Positions 1 through 8,806 of a DNA stretch of 64,000 nt are shown piece after piece. Origin of the DNA: Streptomyces fildesensis. Its GTDB lineage: Bacteria; Actinomycetota; Actinomycetes; Streptomycetales; Streptomycetaceae. Below the pieces are notes generated by a model, which was given only the letters and a program-made list of their open reading frames with translations, searched no databases and was not told the origin of the DNA. Both the position numbers and the translations under genes were made by a program. Position 1 is the first letter of the stretch. Each line of letters opens with the position of its first letter. The stretch is from the NCBI RefSeq assembly GCF_016107395.1, contig NZ_JAAIKO010000020.1, positions 1 to 64,000 of the forward strand. The letters run 5' to 3'.

Positions 1-1846
1 CGGACTCCACGGAGATGCCCACGTCGGCGGCGTGCAGAGCCAGCGCGTCGTTGACGCCGTCGCCCAGGAACGCGACGTCACCGCCGGTCGTCCGCTGGAT
101 CCGGACGATACGTGCCTTGTGCTCAGGGCTGACCCGGGCGAAGACGGTGGTGCGCACGATCGCCGCGGCGAGTTCGGCGTCGTCCAGCGCGTCGAGATCC
201 ACACCGGTCAGCCCCCGTCCGGCCGGCAGTCCGAGGTCGTCGCAGACCTTGACCGCGACCGCGGGATTGTCCCCCGTGACGACTTTGACCGTGATCCCGA
301 GACCGGCCAGCCTCAGCAGCGCCGCGGCCGCGTCGGGTTTGGGCGGGTCGAGGAAGACCAACAGGCCGGCGAGACGCAGGCCTCGTTCATCCACGGCAGT
401 GGGCCGTTCCTCACCCACCGGGGTACGAGTGGCCACGGCGACCACGCGGTTCCCTGCGGCGAACTCGGCGGCCAGCGCTTCGCGGGCCGCGTCGGGTACG
501 TCCACGCAGCGCTCCAGCACGCTCTCAGGAGCGCCCTTGGTGACCAGCGTCGTCACACCCGCGCTGTCACGCACCACGGCGGAGACCATGCGCCGGTCGT
601 GGTCGAACGGCAGCAAACCGAGCCGAGTACTGCCCGCCAGGGTCCCGCGCAGGCTCTGCGACGCGGCCGACTCCCACAGGGCCGCGTCCAGCGGATTGCC
701 TCCCACCGCCGGACCGCCCGCACCGCCGCTCTCCGTGCACAACAGTCCCCAGCGCAGCAACTCGTCCGCCGTGGAGCCGTCGGCGGGCAGCGCCCGCATG
801 AAGTCGATCCGGCCTTCGGTCAGCGTGCCCGTCTTGTCGGTGAACAGCACATCGACGTCCCCGAGGTCCTCGATGCACACCAGCCGCTTGACCAGCACCT
901 TCCGTCGGCTCATCCGCCGGGACCCGGCGGCCAGACTCGTCGACACCACGGCCGGCAGCAACTGCGGCGTGATCCCGACGGCGATCGCCAGCGAGAACAA
1001 CAGCGCTTCCAGAAGCGGTTTGTGCAGCAGGACGTTGACGGCGAAGATCGACGTGGTCAGCGCACCCGCGACGTAGACCAGCAACATCGAGAACCGGCGC
1101 AGTCCGACTTGGAACTCGGTCTCCAACTGGTGCGTGCCCAGGCCCGCCGCGATCTTCCCGAACTCCGTAGCGGCGCCGGTGGTCACCACCACTCCCCGGC
1201 CGCTGCCGGCATGCACGACCGTGCCCATCAGAGCGCAGCCCGACAACTCGGCCAGCGGAGTACCGGACGGCACCGCGGACGTGCCCTTGGGCAGCGGAAG
1301 CGACTCACCCGTCAGGACCGACTCGTCGCACTCCAGACTGACGACGTCAAGAAGCCGGATGTCGGCCGGAACGATCTCCCCGAGCCTCAGCTCGACCACA
1401 TCGCCCGGCACCAGCTCGGTGACGTCGACCTTGCAGGGGTTTCCGTCCCGCAGCGCCACCGCCTGGTGGTGGATCTGGCCGTGCAGCGCCTCGGCGGCCT
1501 TCTCCGCGCGGTACTCGTTCACGAAGCCGAGCCCCACCGACAGGGCCACGATGGCGCCGATGATCACGGCATCACCGCGTTGCCCGACGAAGTAGGAGGC
1601 CGTCGCCGCCGCGAGCAGCAGCCCCAGCAAGGGAGAGCGCAGCTGACGCCACAGCACCGCCGGCAGCCTGGCCCGGTGGGAGGTGACCGCATTCGGCCCC
1701 CAGGTGCGCAGCCGTTCGGCCGCCTCGCGCGCCGACAGACCGTCGCGCGTCGTATCCGCCGCCCGGAGGGCGTCGTCGCCGGACCGGCCGGCCGCCGCGG
1801 TGATTCCGGAACCGGTGGCCCGCGGTGCGGATGCGAGAACGGTCAC
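1..1846 (-). CDS. P-type ATPase, probably Mg2+-translocating (P3B type), 3' end outside window
   Basis: Membrane cation pump, of which the first 615 residues lie in the window. The phosphorylation motif DKTGTLTEG is at residues 337-345. Before it, GITPQLLP in the fourth membrane segment and a stretch like KVLVKRL resemble MgtA-type pumps (GLTPEMLP, KVIVKHL) more than heavy-metal or Ca2+ pumps. The hinge motif GDGVNDA is in frame close to the window edge, so the reading frame is open throughout. The GTG start at 1846 overlaps the stop of the upstream CBS-BON relic as GTGA, implying translational coupling. The N-terminus before the first membrane helices is shorter than in enterobacterial MgtA. 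P-type ATPase is certain; Mg2+ specificity is inferred. Confidence 0.8.
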   Translation of the reverse strand, partial: MTVLASAPRATGSGITAAAGRSGDDALRAADTTRDGLSAREAAERLRTWGPNAVTSHRARLPAVLWRQLRSPLLGLLLAAATASYFVGQRGDAVIIGAIVALSVGLGFVNEYRAEKAAEALHGQIHHQAVALRDGNPCKVDVTELVPGDVVELRLGEIVPADIRLLDVVSLECDESVLTGESLPLPKGTSAVPSGTPLAELSGCALMGTVVHAGSGRGVVVTTGAATEFGKIAAGLGTHQLETEFQVGLRRFSMLLVYVAGALTTSIFAVNVLLHKPLLEALLFSLAIAVGITPQLLPAVVSTSLAAGSRRMSRRKVLVKRLVCIEDLGDVDVLFTDKTGTLTEGRIDFMRALPADGSTADELLRWGLLCTESGGAGGPAVGGNPLDAALWESAASQSLRGTLAGSTRLGLLPFDHDRRMVSAVVRDSAGVTTLVTKGAPESVLERCVDVPDAAREALAAEFAAGNRVVAVATRTPVGEERPTAVDERGLRLAGLLVFLDPPKPDAAAALLRLAGLGITVKVVTGDNPAVAVKVCDDLGLPAGRGLTGVDLDALDDAELAAAIVRTTVFARVSPEHKARIVRIQRTTGGDVAFLGDGVNDALALHAADVGISVES

Positions 1847-2234
1847 GGGGTCGCCGGCAGCGCGGCCGACGGTTCCAGGGGGGCCGGGGCGTCGTCGACG
1901 TCGAAGAGCATCAGATCGTGGACGTTCACCACCCCGTCGACGCTCTCCGAGAGCCGGACCACGACATCAGGCCGACGGCGGTCTCGGGCTGGACACCTGT
2001 CCGGCCCGAGGGGCCGGCGAGCTGCCGGTGCCCCAGCGGGTCCGGCCGGGAGGCCTGATTCTGCAGCAGATCCCCCTCGGAGACGACACCGACCGGCCTG
2101 CCCTGGCCATCGACCACCGGCACAGCGCTGATGTCGTTGTCGGCCAGCATGCCGACAAGCTCCTTGAAGGAACACTCTGCGTCGGCGCTCACAACCTGGT
2201 GGGTCATGACATCTCGTACGGTGCGGTGCTGCAC
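1843..2234 (-). pseudogene. CBS-BON domain protein, internally deleted and frameshifted
   Basis: The 5' part encodes a good first CBS motif (TVRDVMT, then DNDISAVPVVDGQGRPVGVV and EGDLL). Streptomyces CBS-BON proteins normally continue with a linker, a second CBS and a BON domain. Here the frame runs into nonsense after about residue 70. A second frame supplies only what looks like a BON end (SVDGVVNVHDLMLFDVDD), stopping at 1843 on the P-ATPase start. GTG at 2234 is the probable start. The second CBS motif and most of BON are missing, so nucleotide sensing by a CBS pair is probably lost. Such proteins are often encoded beside ion pumps or stress genes. Confidence 0.6.
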
Positions 2235-2335
2235 GGTCTCACGTCTTCTCGGCAGATGGATCAGGGGGCGACACGACCCGGCGGGAACCGGTCCCACCTT
2301 CCACATTGAGGCAGCCGGAGTGGGCGCAGCAGGGC

Positions 2336-2881
2336 CTACCAGGACCCTCCGGAGGTCCGACCGACCCCATCGACGGACGGTAGGGTGTTCACCCCACTCC
2401 ACAAGCCGCCGCGCCGTCCGACCCGCACCGGCAGCGGCAGCGGCAGCACCGGCAAGGGATCAGATGGACGGTCGGGTCCTTCAACCGACTTCGGGTGTTT
2501 GCGGGTCTTGCTCGTACGTCGCCGGTCGCGGTGCCTCTTCCAGGCCAGGGCGCGCTGGATTTCCAGGTGGCTGAGGCCGGGGGCCGCCTTCAGGTCATCA
2601 CGGGTGAGCGCCTGGGGCTGAGGTGCCAGTGCGCGGTCGATCTGCCCGGCCCACAGCTCCTCGGGCACATACGGACGGTTGCGGTACTCCTGCCGCAGGA
2701 CGGCCAGGTGCTCGGGGGAGCAGGCGACGACCAGTCGCCGGCCGTCGCGCGCCGGGCTCTGGGCGTGGATCACGGAGGAGTCCGGGACGACGCCCAGCTG
2801 GCACCCCTCGGTGAGCCGTCGGCGCACAGGTCGCAGGTGCCCACCGGTGAGCGGTCCCTTCGCATGCCCGTACTCCTGCAC
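2336..2881 (-). CDS. hypothetical protein, probably 5'-truncated
   Basis: Coding character is clear from about residue 1 to 115 (EYGHAKGPLTGGHLRPV, GCQLGVVPDSSVIHAQSP, GRRLVVACSPEHLAVL, EELWAGQIDRAL) and weaker at the C-terminus. I recall similar conserved hypothetical proteins in Streptomyces but no function. The open frame extends upstream to 3019, but those codons come from the adjoining transposase relic, so the native N-terminus seems lost. GTG at 2881 is the first plausible start and lacks a good ribosome site. Confidence 0.4.
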   Translation of the reverse strand: MQEYGHAKGPLTGGHLRPVRRRLTEGCQLGVVPDSSVIHAQSPARDGRRLVVACSPEHLAVLRQEYRNRPYVPEELWAGQIDRALAPQPQALTRDDLKAAPGLSHLEIQRALAWKRHRDRRRTSKTRKHPKSVEGPDRPSDPLPVLPLPLPVRVGRRGGLWSGVNTLPSVDGVGRTSGGSW

Positions 2882-2959
2882 CTTCCGTGCCCTGACGCAC
2901 TTTCTGATCGTGCCGGTAGGGAGCAGTATGCCTGCCCCCCATCGGCACGAAAATCTGCC

Positions 2960-3160
2960 CTGGCCTGCTCTCGCCGGTGAGGCGGCGGACCATGAGGTCG
3001 GCCATGGCAGGTGGATCACGGCTTCGCAGCGGTGGGAAGGGTTTCGTAGTCACGCGCGAGACGCCGGTGGAGCATGGGCCTTCCATAGGTCTACTCGACA
3101 GCCCACCGTTTTCGGGATCGGGGCGAAGCCCCTGGTCCCGGCTCGGCCTGGAGTTCAGGA
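2960..3160 (-). pseudogene. IS5-family transposase 3'-end relic
   Basis: The DNA is plainly related to the transposase ends at 28600-28780 and 31320-31480: the same order of words, such as gaggcggcggaccatgaggt and cgaagcccctggtcccgg, with many substitutions and small indels. It would encode the C-terminal [12 protein letters not shown] region of an IS5-type DDE transposase, but no frame is continuous. Inactive. Confidence 0.65.
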
Positions 3161-3254
3161 TCTCTGAAAGGTTCTCCGTGGGAACTCGGGCTGTTACCTG
3201 CCGTTGTGCCGGGTTGTGACTTTCGGTTCGGCTCCTGATCGGTTCGAAGAGGAG

Positions 3255-3605
3255 TTACCGGGCGGGGATCGCGTACTTCACGGCGTGGTCTCGGAGAGGT
3301 CGAACAGCGTGCTCAGGTGGACTGGGTCGGCTCCGGTGGCGAGAGCCTCGCTGAGGACACGGTCGGCGCGGACCCGGTCGAAGCTGACACCGTGCAGGGT
3401 CAGTTGGCGTTTGAGGAAGTAGGTGCTGACCGGGAGTGCCGTTCGCGCAGCCGCCTCGTCGTACATCACCGACCACGCCGACGCCATCCGCTGGCCAGCC
3501 GCAGGCGAGGCACGCCTAGAGGAGTACCTCGCCCGCATCGATGACTCCCTGAACTCTACGTGCGGGATCAGATCGAGCGAGTGGCCCGCCTCGAGCGCGA
3601 GCGTG
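3255..3605 (-). pseudogene. tyrosine recombinase/integrase C-terminal fragment
   Basis: Encodes KRQLTLHGVSFDRVRADRV, then EALATGADPVHLSTLFDLS. This matches the tail of a family of Streptomyces site-specific integrases in which a second leucine-rich stretch (LERLRIDRQLEEAL, then PLHLAAVFGISDTTAIRYA) follows the catalytic domain. The last residues (AVKYA) are in another frame, so there is a frameshift near 3278-3300. The catalytic Arg/His/Tyr region is absent. An N-terminal fragment of the same broad family lies at 34021-34281. Confidence 0.5.
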
Positions 3606-3749
3606 ACGAACTGACCAGCCGGATGGAACGCACCCACCACAGCGACGTCGGCGTGGCGACTCGCCTCAATCACCTGTACACCACGACCCCTGGCCCCGCT
3701 CTGAAGCGCGTTGCAGATCTCCGCGTATGGACAGGTCAGGGCTCATTTG

Positions 3750-3938
3750 CGGAGGGTCTTGGTCAAGCGGCGAGGGCGAGGTTGTGCATGGGGCTACGGC
3801 TTGTACAGCGTGGTGGAGTCCGTCGCCGCGCTGTCGGCAGTCCCGGAGGATCTTGTAGTTCTTCATGCGGGCGAAGGCGTGCTCGACGCGGGCGCGGAGT
3901 TTTCGGTGCTCAGCATTGTCGGTCTCCTCACCCGGCAA
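3750..3938 (-). pseudogene. IS5-type transposase C-terminal fragment
   Basis: Reads HRKLRARVEHAFARMKNYK and LRDCRQRGDGLHHAVQAVA, the conserved end of DDE endonuclease-type (IS5 group) transposases that normally finish with HNLALAA. Here the last residues lie in another frame because of a 1-base slip near 3790. The catalytic domain is missing. Confidence 0.65.
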
Positions 3939-4043
3939 CAGCGCCCGGCCCGGCCGTTTGCGATGTGGGACGACGAGTCCGGTGTTGATGTACGCGCCGG
4001 GGTATGGATGAGGCGGGATACGCGTGAATTGGGGGATGATGGG

Positions 4044-7000
4044 ATGTCCAGACCGCTGCGATACGCCGACGCCGTCCGACTGCTCGGGGGTAGCGGGCCG
4101 GTGGCGGCCGCTCTGGAAGGGGCGGTCGGAGAGGCGCTGACCATTACCGCAGGGCCCGTACCGGGCCTGGTTCTTGGCTTGTTCGGGGCTGAATCGCAGA
4201 TCATTTCACTCAGCAGATCGCTGGTCAGCGGGCTTGGCGAGCGCTTGAGCGGTCTGGGCCGGTTCGGCCGCACCGAGCGCCTCGCCGCCGCGCACGCGGT
4301 GATCGTCGTGGCGGCGTACGGCGAGGCGCTTGCGGAGACCCCCTTCCCCTTCGACGTCGGCCAACTCACCGTCGGCCGGTTGGACGCGGTGCGGCTGGCA
4401 ACAGGCGACGCACCACTGGACAGGCGGCTGGTAGACGTGGCCGACCACTTGTTGCGCACCGGGGTGCCGTTACCTGCCCCCCACCAGCCCTATGAGTCCA
4501 CACTCCTTGCCCTCCGCGACTTCTACCACGCGGCATCCCGGCGGATGAGCGCCTTCGTGGCCGGCTGCGCGGTCTGGGACACCCTGAACGCAGCGGACCG
4601 GCAGCGGACCCAGGACCTGTTCGAGGGCCAGGTGCTGGACAGAGCGCTGGTCCGCTATGAGGAGCTGTACCGCCAACTGGCGGCACAATTCACTGAGCTG
4701 ACGTTTTGGACGGACCGCACGGATCACCGGGCGACCCGCGAGAGCGTGCGGAGCCTGACCGACATCGTCACCCGCCTCGCCGAGGGCGGCGTTCCGCCCG
4801 CACGGCTCGCGGGACTGGGCCATGCCGGCGCCGCTGCGCTGGATGCTCCGGTGCTGGGCGTTGAGGAGGGCGCCGATGGGATGGCCATCCCCACCCTGCG
4901 CGAGGCCTATCTGAGTCCAGACTTCCGGATCCGTGAGTTCACCACAGGCGACGACCTGACAGTCGAGGAGGAGTGGGCGGCCCGTGACGTTCGACCGGGG
5001 CTCGACGCCTTCCTTGCTGATTTCCTCACCGCGCCCCAGGCCGTCGCCGCACCTGTACTCCTGCTGGGACAGCCCGGCGCTGGCAAGTCCCTCCTGACGA
5101 AGGTCCTGGCCGCCAGTTTGCCCGCTGCCGACTTCCTCGTGGTCCGGGTCACTCTGCGCGCGGTCCCTGCGGACGCCGACATCCAGCGGCAGATCGAAAC
5201 AGCAGTGCGACAGTCCACCGGCGAGCGCCTCGACTGGCCGGACCTGGTGCGTGCCGCCGGGAACGCGCTGCCTGTGGTGCTGCTCGACGGCTTCGACGAA
5301 CTCCTGCAGGCGACCGGCCTGAACCAGTCCGACTACATGGAACGAGTCGCCGACTTCCAGCGCCGGGAGGTCGGCTGCGGCCGGCCGCTCGCCGTCCTGG
5401 TCACCAGTCGGACAGCGGTCGCGGACCGGGCCCGGCTGACTCCCGACGGCGTCGCCATCCGAATCGAGCCCTTCACCCCCCGCCAGACCACCCAATGGTT
5501 GCAGATCTGGAACGGCCGCAACGCCGCCTACTTCGCCGATCGCGGTCTGCTGCCGCTGACACCACACCACGCCCTCGTCCAACCCGACTTGGCCAGTCAA
5601 CCACTACTGCTGCTGCTGCTCGCCCTCTACGATGCTGAGGACAACGCGTTCCAGGGACAGACCCACCATCACCTGGCCAGTTACGAGCTCTACGAAAGGC
5701 TCCTCGCGCGCTTCGCCCGGCGCGAGGTCATCAAGCACGGGCCATCGCTTTCGGAGCAAGCGATAGCGAAGGCGGTCGAACTCGAACTGCTGCGGCTGTC
5801 GGTGGCCGCGCTGGCCATGGCCAACCGCGGACGCCAATGGGTCACGGGTGACGAACTCGACACCGACCTCAAGGCGCTGCTGCCAGAGGAGTCGCTCCCC
5901 GCGGCGGACGCGGGGCTGCGAGCAGGCCTCAGCCGCGGCCAAGTGACCGTCGGACGCTTCTTCTTCGTCCACCGGACCGAGGCCCTTCGCGATGCCGAGA
6001 CACTGCACTCCTACGAGTTCCTGCATGCCACCTTCGGCGAGTACCTTGCAGCCCGGCTCATCGTCAGCGAGCTGACCGCCTTGGCGGAATCGGAGCGGGC
6101 GCAGGCTGGCCGCGTCCGAAAGCCGGCACTCGACGACACCTTCCTGCATGCGTTGTTGTCGTTCTCCGCGCTGTGTACCGGCCGTTACCTCCTCGGCTTC
6201 CTCGAGCAGGGGCTGCACGACCGTGCGGGCCACGTGGCGGACGAGACGCTGTCGCTGCTCCTGTCCTTGTTCAGGGAAGCGATGCAGGAACGCATAGCGG
6301 ATGTCTACACCGACTACCGTCCGGCCCCACGCACCATTCCCGCACGGCATGCGCTGTACGCCGCGAACCTCCTCCTGCTGGTGCACGCCTTGGACAGGCA
6401 TGTAACGGGGTGCGATCTCTTCCCGGACGCCCGCGACCCGGTGGCCGCGTGGCGCGGCATCGCTTTGCTGTTCAAGTCTCAGATGCTGCCGTCGGAGTGG
6501 ACCGCGTTCGCCGGCCTGGTAGACGTGCGGCGGGTGTGGCAGGGCGAGCGCCGTGAGATCCAGGTGCGGCGCCTCGACCCCGCTGACGACGAGCGGCCTC
6601 TGACCGACTGTGCGGATCCGGTCACCCGCACACCCCCTTCCGCCCCGGATGTGTACTGGAGCCAGGGCTGGGGACCCTCCCACCGCTACCGTGACTTCTG
6701 CGGTTGGCGTCACCGCGACCACAGCCGTCTGGTTCACGACGCCGACCTGCTGTGTGACGAGGACACCGACGCGCTGCTGAACTTCGCCCGGGGCCTGGTG
6801 GACGCCGGTGACGGAGTCCTCCTCACCAGTTTCGCCGGGGTGAAAAGCGGCCGGGCACGCTCCGCCGCACAGGTACTGGTGGAGTTGTGGGAGACGGGCG
6901 AGTCGTTCTCCGCCTGCCACAGCGAGGCACTGTGGATCTGCCTGCACAGCCTCAGCCCACGCTCGCCGGGCACCCGCCATCGCTACCTCGACGTGGTCGG

Positions 7001-7145
7001 ACAGCAATGGCGTAGGGCGGGTCGACCGCTGGACCCGCACTGGCTCGAAACGGCCCACTCCGTGATCGAGGCGGACGGCCGCACCGCGCGGCCGCGGCAT
7101 GACCACGAAGCCATGACCCTGCTATACGAGCAGGCCCTTCAATAG
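4044..7145 (+). CDS. NACHT NTPase with N-terminal helical domain (NNH7-like), probable phage-defence sensor
   Basis: 1033 residues from ATG 4044, with GGGGGA 7 bases upstream. An open frame extends back to 3711 but runs through the IS relic, so I reject that start. Residues 1-300 are a helical domain opening with MSRPLRYADAVRLLGG, as in NNH7-type bacterial NACHT proteins. Walker A GQPGAGKS is at 342-349, and Walker B LLDGFDEL with a NACHT-style acidic pair is at 413-420. A winged-helix and helical region follows, containing YEFLHATFGEYLAARL, as in NACHT and STAND proteins. Bacterial NACHT (bNACHT) proteins are known anti-phage sensors that kill or arrest the infected cell. It stands alone between IS debris and the tRNA fragment, with no separate effector beside it. 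Confidence 0.8.
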   Translation: MSRPLRYADAVRLLGGSGPVAAALEGAVGEALTITAGPVPGLVLGLFGAESQIISLSRSLVSGLGERLSGLGRFGRTERLAAAHAVIVVAAYGEALAETPFPFDVGQLTVGRLDAVRLATGDAPLDRRLVDVADHLLRTGVPLPAPHQPYESTLLALRDFYHAASRRMSAFVAGCAVWDTLNAADRQRTQDLFEGQVLDRALVRYEELYRQLAAQFTELTFWTDRTDHRATRESVRSLTDIVTRLAEGGVPPARLAGLGHAGAAALDAPVLGVEEGADGMAIPTLREAYLSPDFRIREFTTGDDLTVEEEWAARDVRPGLDAFLADFLTAPQAVAAPVLLLGQPGAGKSLLTKVLAASLPAADFLVVRVTLRAVPADADIQRQIETAVRQSTGERLDWPDLVRAAGNALPVVLLDGFDELLQATGLNQSDYMERVADFQRREVGCGRPLAVLVTSRTAVADRARLTPDGVAIRIEPFTPRQTTQWLQIWNGRNAAYFADRGLLPLTPHHALVQPDLASQPLLLLLLALYDAEDNAFQGQTHHHLASYELYERLLARFARREVIKHGPSLSEQAIAKAVELELLRLSVAALAMANRGRQWVTGDELDTDLKALLPEESLPAADAGLRAGLSRGQVTVGRFFFVHRTEALRDAETLHSYEFLHATFGEYLAARLIVSELTALAESERAQAGRVRKPALDDTFLHALLSFSALCTGRYLLGFLEQGLHDRAGHVADETLSLLLSLFREAMQERIADVYTDYRPAPRTIPARHALYAANLLLLVHALDRHVTGCDLFPDARDPVAAWRGIALLFKSQMLPSEWTAFAGLVDVRRVWQGERREIQVRRLDPADDERPLTDCADPVTRTPPSAPDVYWSQGWGPSHRYRDFCGWRHRDHSRLVHDADLLCDEDTDALLNFARGLVDAGDGVLLTSFAGVKSGRARSAAQVLVELWETGESFSACHSEALWICLHSLSPRSPGTRHRYLDVVGQQWRRAGRPLDPHWLETAHSVIEADGRTARPRHDHEAMTLLYEQALQ

Positions 7146-7364
7146 AGGTCCAGCGCCGACCCGTCCCACTGCCTCAAGCGGCTGACGGCAGCATGATCAG
7201 GGAGCGGGTGATGCGGAGGAAATGCGTCGCAAGGCCGATACCCTCCCGCCGTCTTGCCCGACTGCGGCCGTAGGCTCCGGATCTCATTTCCGGCCACCGG
7301 TTTCCCAGCGAAGTGCAGCAACTGTGATCACACGATGCCGACCTCCGCGCACGTGTCGGGCTCG

Positions 7365-7450
7365 TAAAGTCATCGCTGCAGGTGGGCGCTGCTCTGAGCT
7401 AGTGGTGGGAGCTAGGATGCTGCGCTGGTGATCATCGCGCTGCTGTACGA
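7365..7450. repeat. diverged direct repeat, copy 1
   Basis: Begins gtcatcgctgcaggtgggcg and ends near gtgatcatcgcgctgctgt. The copy at 8160-8266 has gtcatcgctgcagatgagcg and gtgatgatcgcgtcgctgct in the same order and orientation. The two copies flank the tRNA fragment. Confidence 0.45.
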
Positions 7451-7913
7451 GCTGCCCGGGGTCGCCATCCGGGTTTCCGCTATCCCAGGGTCTGAGCACC
7501 CCCACCGGAGGGCATCGTCTGGGCGTTCACGCCCTGCAATCACGTCGCCGCTCCTGACCCTGCCCCGGACCTGTGTTTCCCCCACCTTGTCGGCGCAGAC
7601 GGCGACCGGCGCGGTCCGCCGGTGGCGCAGACATGGCGGCGAAGACTGCCTTGCAGACCCTGAGAGGTTCGGAGCTACGGGCCTGCGGCGAGCGGAGCGA
7701 GACGCCCTGATCTAGTAGAGAAACTCTGTCCCAAAGCCAACGGGCTTCCTAGCGGGAGCCGTTGAGAGCGTCCACGGCTTGGATCGCCACCCGGTGGTTA
7801 CCTGCAACGAATCAAGTGAATCCCCACCCGAAGGGGCCCTGACCTGCGGAAAGACGGCAGCACACCGCGCCTCTCACAAGCTCTCACATTTGAGATCCGA
7901 CAATACAGACATC

Positions 7914-7948
7914 AGAGGCCGCCTCCGCAATGCGGAGACGGCCTCTGA
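7914..7948 (-). terminator. intrinsic terminator hairpin downstream of tRNA fragment
   Basis: Near-perfect inverted repeat with arms agaggccgcctccgca and tgcggagacggcctct around a tiny loop, 16 bases beyond the 3' end of the tRNA fragment on the minus strand. The position is typical of a tRNA transcript terminator. No T-tract, as is usual in Streptomyces. Confidence 0.6.
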
Positions 7949-7963
7949 CCTGCGCAAACACCG

Positions 7964-8005
7964 TCGGGACGACAGGATTTGAACCTGCGACCCCTTGACC
8001 CCCAG
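7964..8005 (-). tRNA. 3' half of tRNA-Pro (GGG), putative attachment-site remnant
   Basis: From the 3' side: discriminator A and acceptor strand CGTCCCG, T-arm GCAGG-TTCAAAT-CCTGT, variable loop GGGTC, anticodon-stem strand TCAAG, then G37, anticodon GGG and U33. Upstream of C32 the expected CTTGA stem strand and the whole D-arm and 5' acceptor are missing, so it cannot fold. This is the exact shape left when an element integrates in a tRNA 3' end and displaces the chromosomal copy. pSAM2 is known to use a tRNA-Pro gene this way. By this geometry the element would extend to the right of 8005. Confidence 0.7.
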
Positions 8006-8159
8006 CGTCCGAGCCTGACGGACCGTATCCGCGGGTCCGGTGCAGTCCCGATCACCCAGGTCAGGTCCTGTTCCACGGGCACCGCCATGACGGCTGCTCC
8101 GACTCCATGACGCTCCGTCCGTGAGACGCCTGTGAGAGGGCGCTACGGGATCACCGGCC

Positions 8160-8266
8160 CTGCAGCTGTACCGCTCCGGGAGTCATCGCTGCAGATGAGC
8201 GGCCCTGCCCGTGGCTGTCAGCGTTGACTGCAATGCTGAGGTGATGATCGCGTCGCTGCTGTTCCG
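8160..8266. repeat. diverged direct repeat, copy 2
   Basis: Partner of 7365-7450, with the same word order and several indels. It lies on the other side of the tRNA fragment, about 800 bases away. Origin unknown. Confidence 0.45.
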
Positions 8267-8806
8267 CGCCGCCCGCAGCCTGCTGCCCACACCAAAGGTC
8301 CTGCTGCGCCGGAACAATCGCAGCCAACGACCTCACGGGATTGATCAAGGGCCTTGGAGGTGTTGGCTTTCGGTACGCCTCTGACTGGACCGCCACGAAG
8401 CTCCGTTGGGGTCTGACCGTCACTGGCGCCGAGTAGGCCGCTCCCAACAAAACCTGTGCCGGGAGACCGGTACCAGCCGGGCCATCATGAACCGGGCACC
8501 CATCCTCGCTGGGTAGACCAGCATCTCGCTCAGTACGCCAGCGCAAGCACGCCACGCACCCATGGCGACACCTCGATGCTGCCAGCCCCGGCGTCCACGA
8601 ACCCGCCCTCGCCTGGGCGTCCTCGCACGCAGAGGCCTTGCCGAGACGGCCGGAGGTGGGTGGGGGCGGCACTCGAAGTCCCACGCCTGCAGCGGTATGT
8701 GGGGCCCGTGGCGGGCACACCGTCAGTTAGCGGAGACAACTGACCGTACCGCTTGGGATACCAGACGTGTGAAACTCACTACGTAGATCTGCAGACGGGG
8801 GAGACG

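Larger units (their letters stand above)
7146..8806. other. intergenic region holding a tRNA fragment, terminator and diverged direct repeats
   Basis: No convincing protein gene on either strand. It contains a tRNA-Pro 3' half (7964-8005), its terminator (7914-7948) and two diverged copies of a roughly 90-base sequence (7365-7450 and 8160-8266). The remainder shows nothing I recognise. Confidence 0.6.

Noticed and set aside
15-2131. Long plus-strand open frames over the P-ATPase region
   Set aside because: Arg/Gln/Pro-rich shadow translations. The minus strand carries DKTGTLTEG and GDGVNDA in frame.
4470-7106. Two long minus-strand open frames opposite the NACHT gene
   Set aside because: Composition typical of GC-rich antisense shadows; the plus frame has the NTPase motifs.
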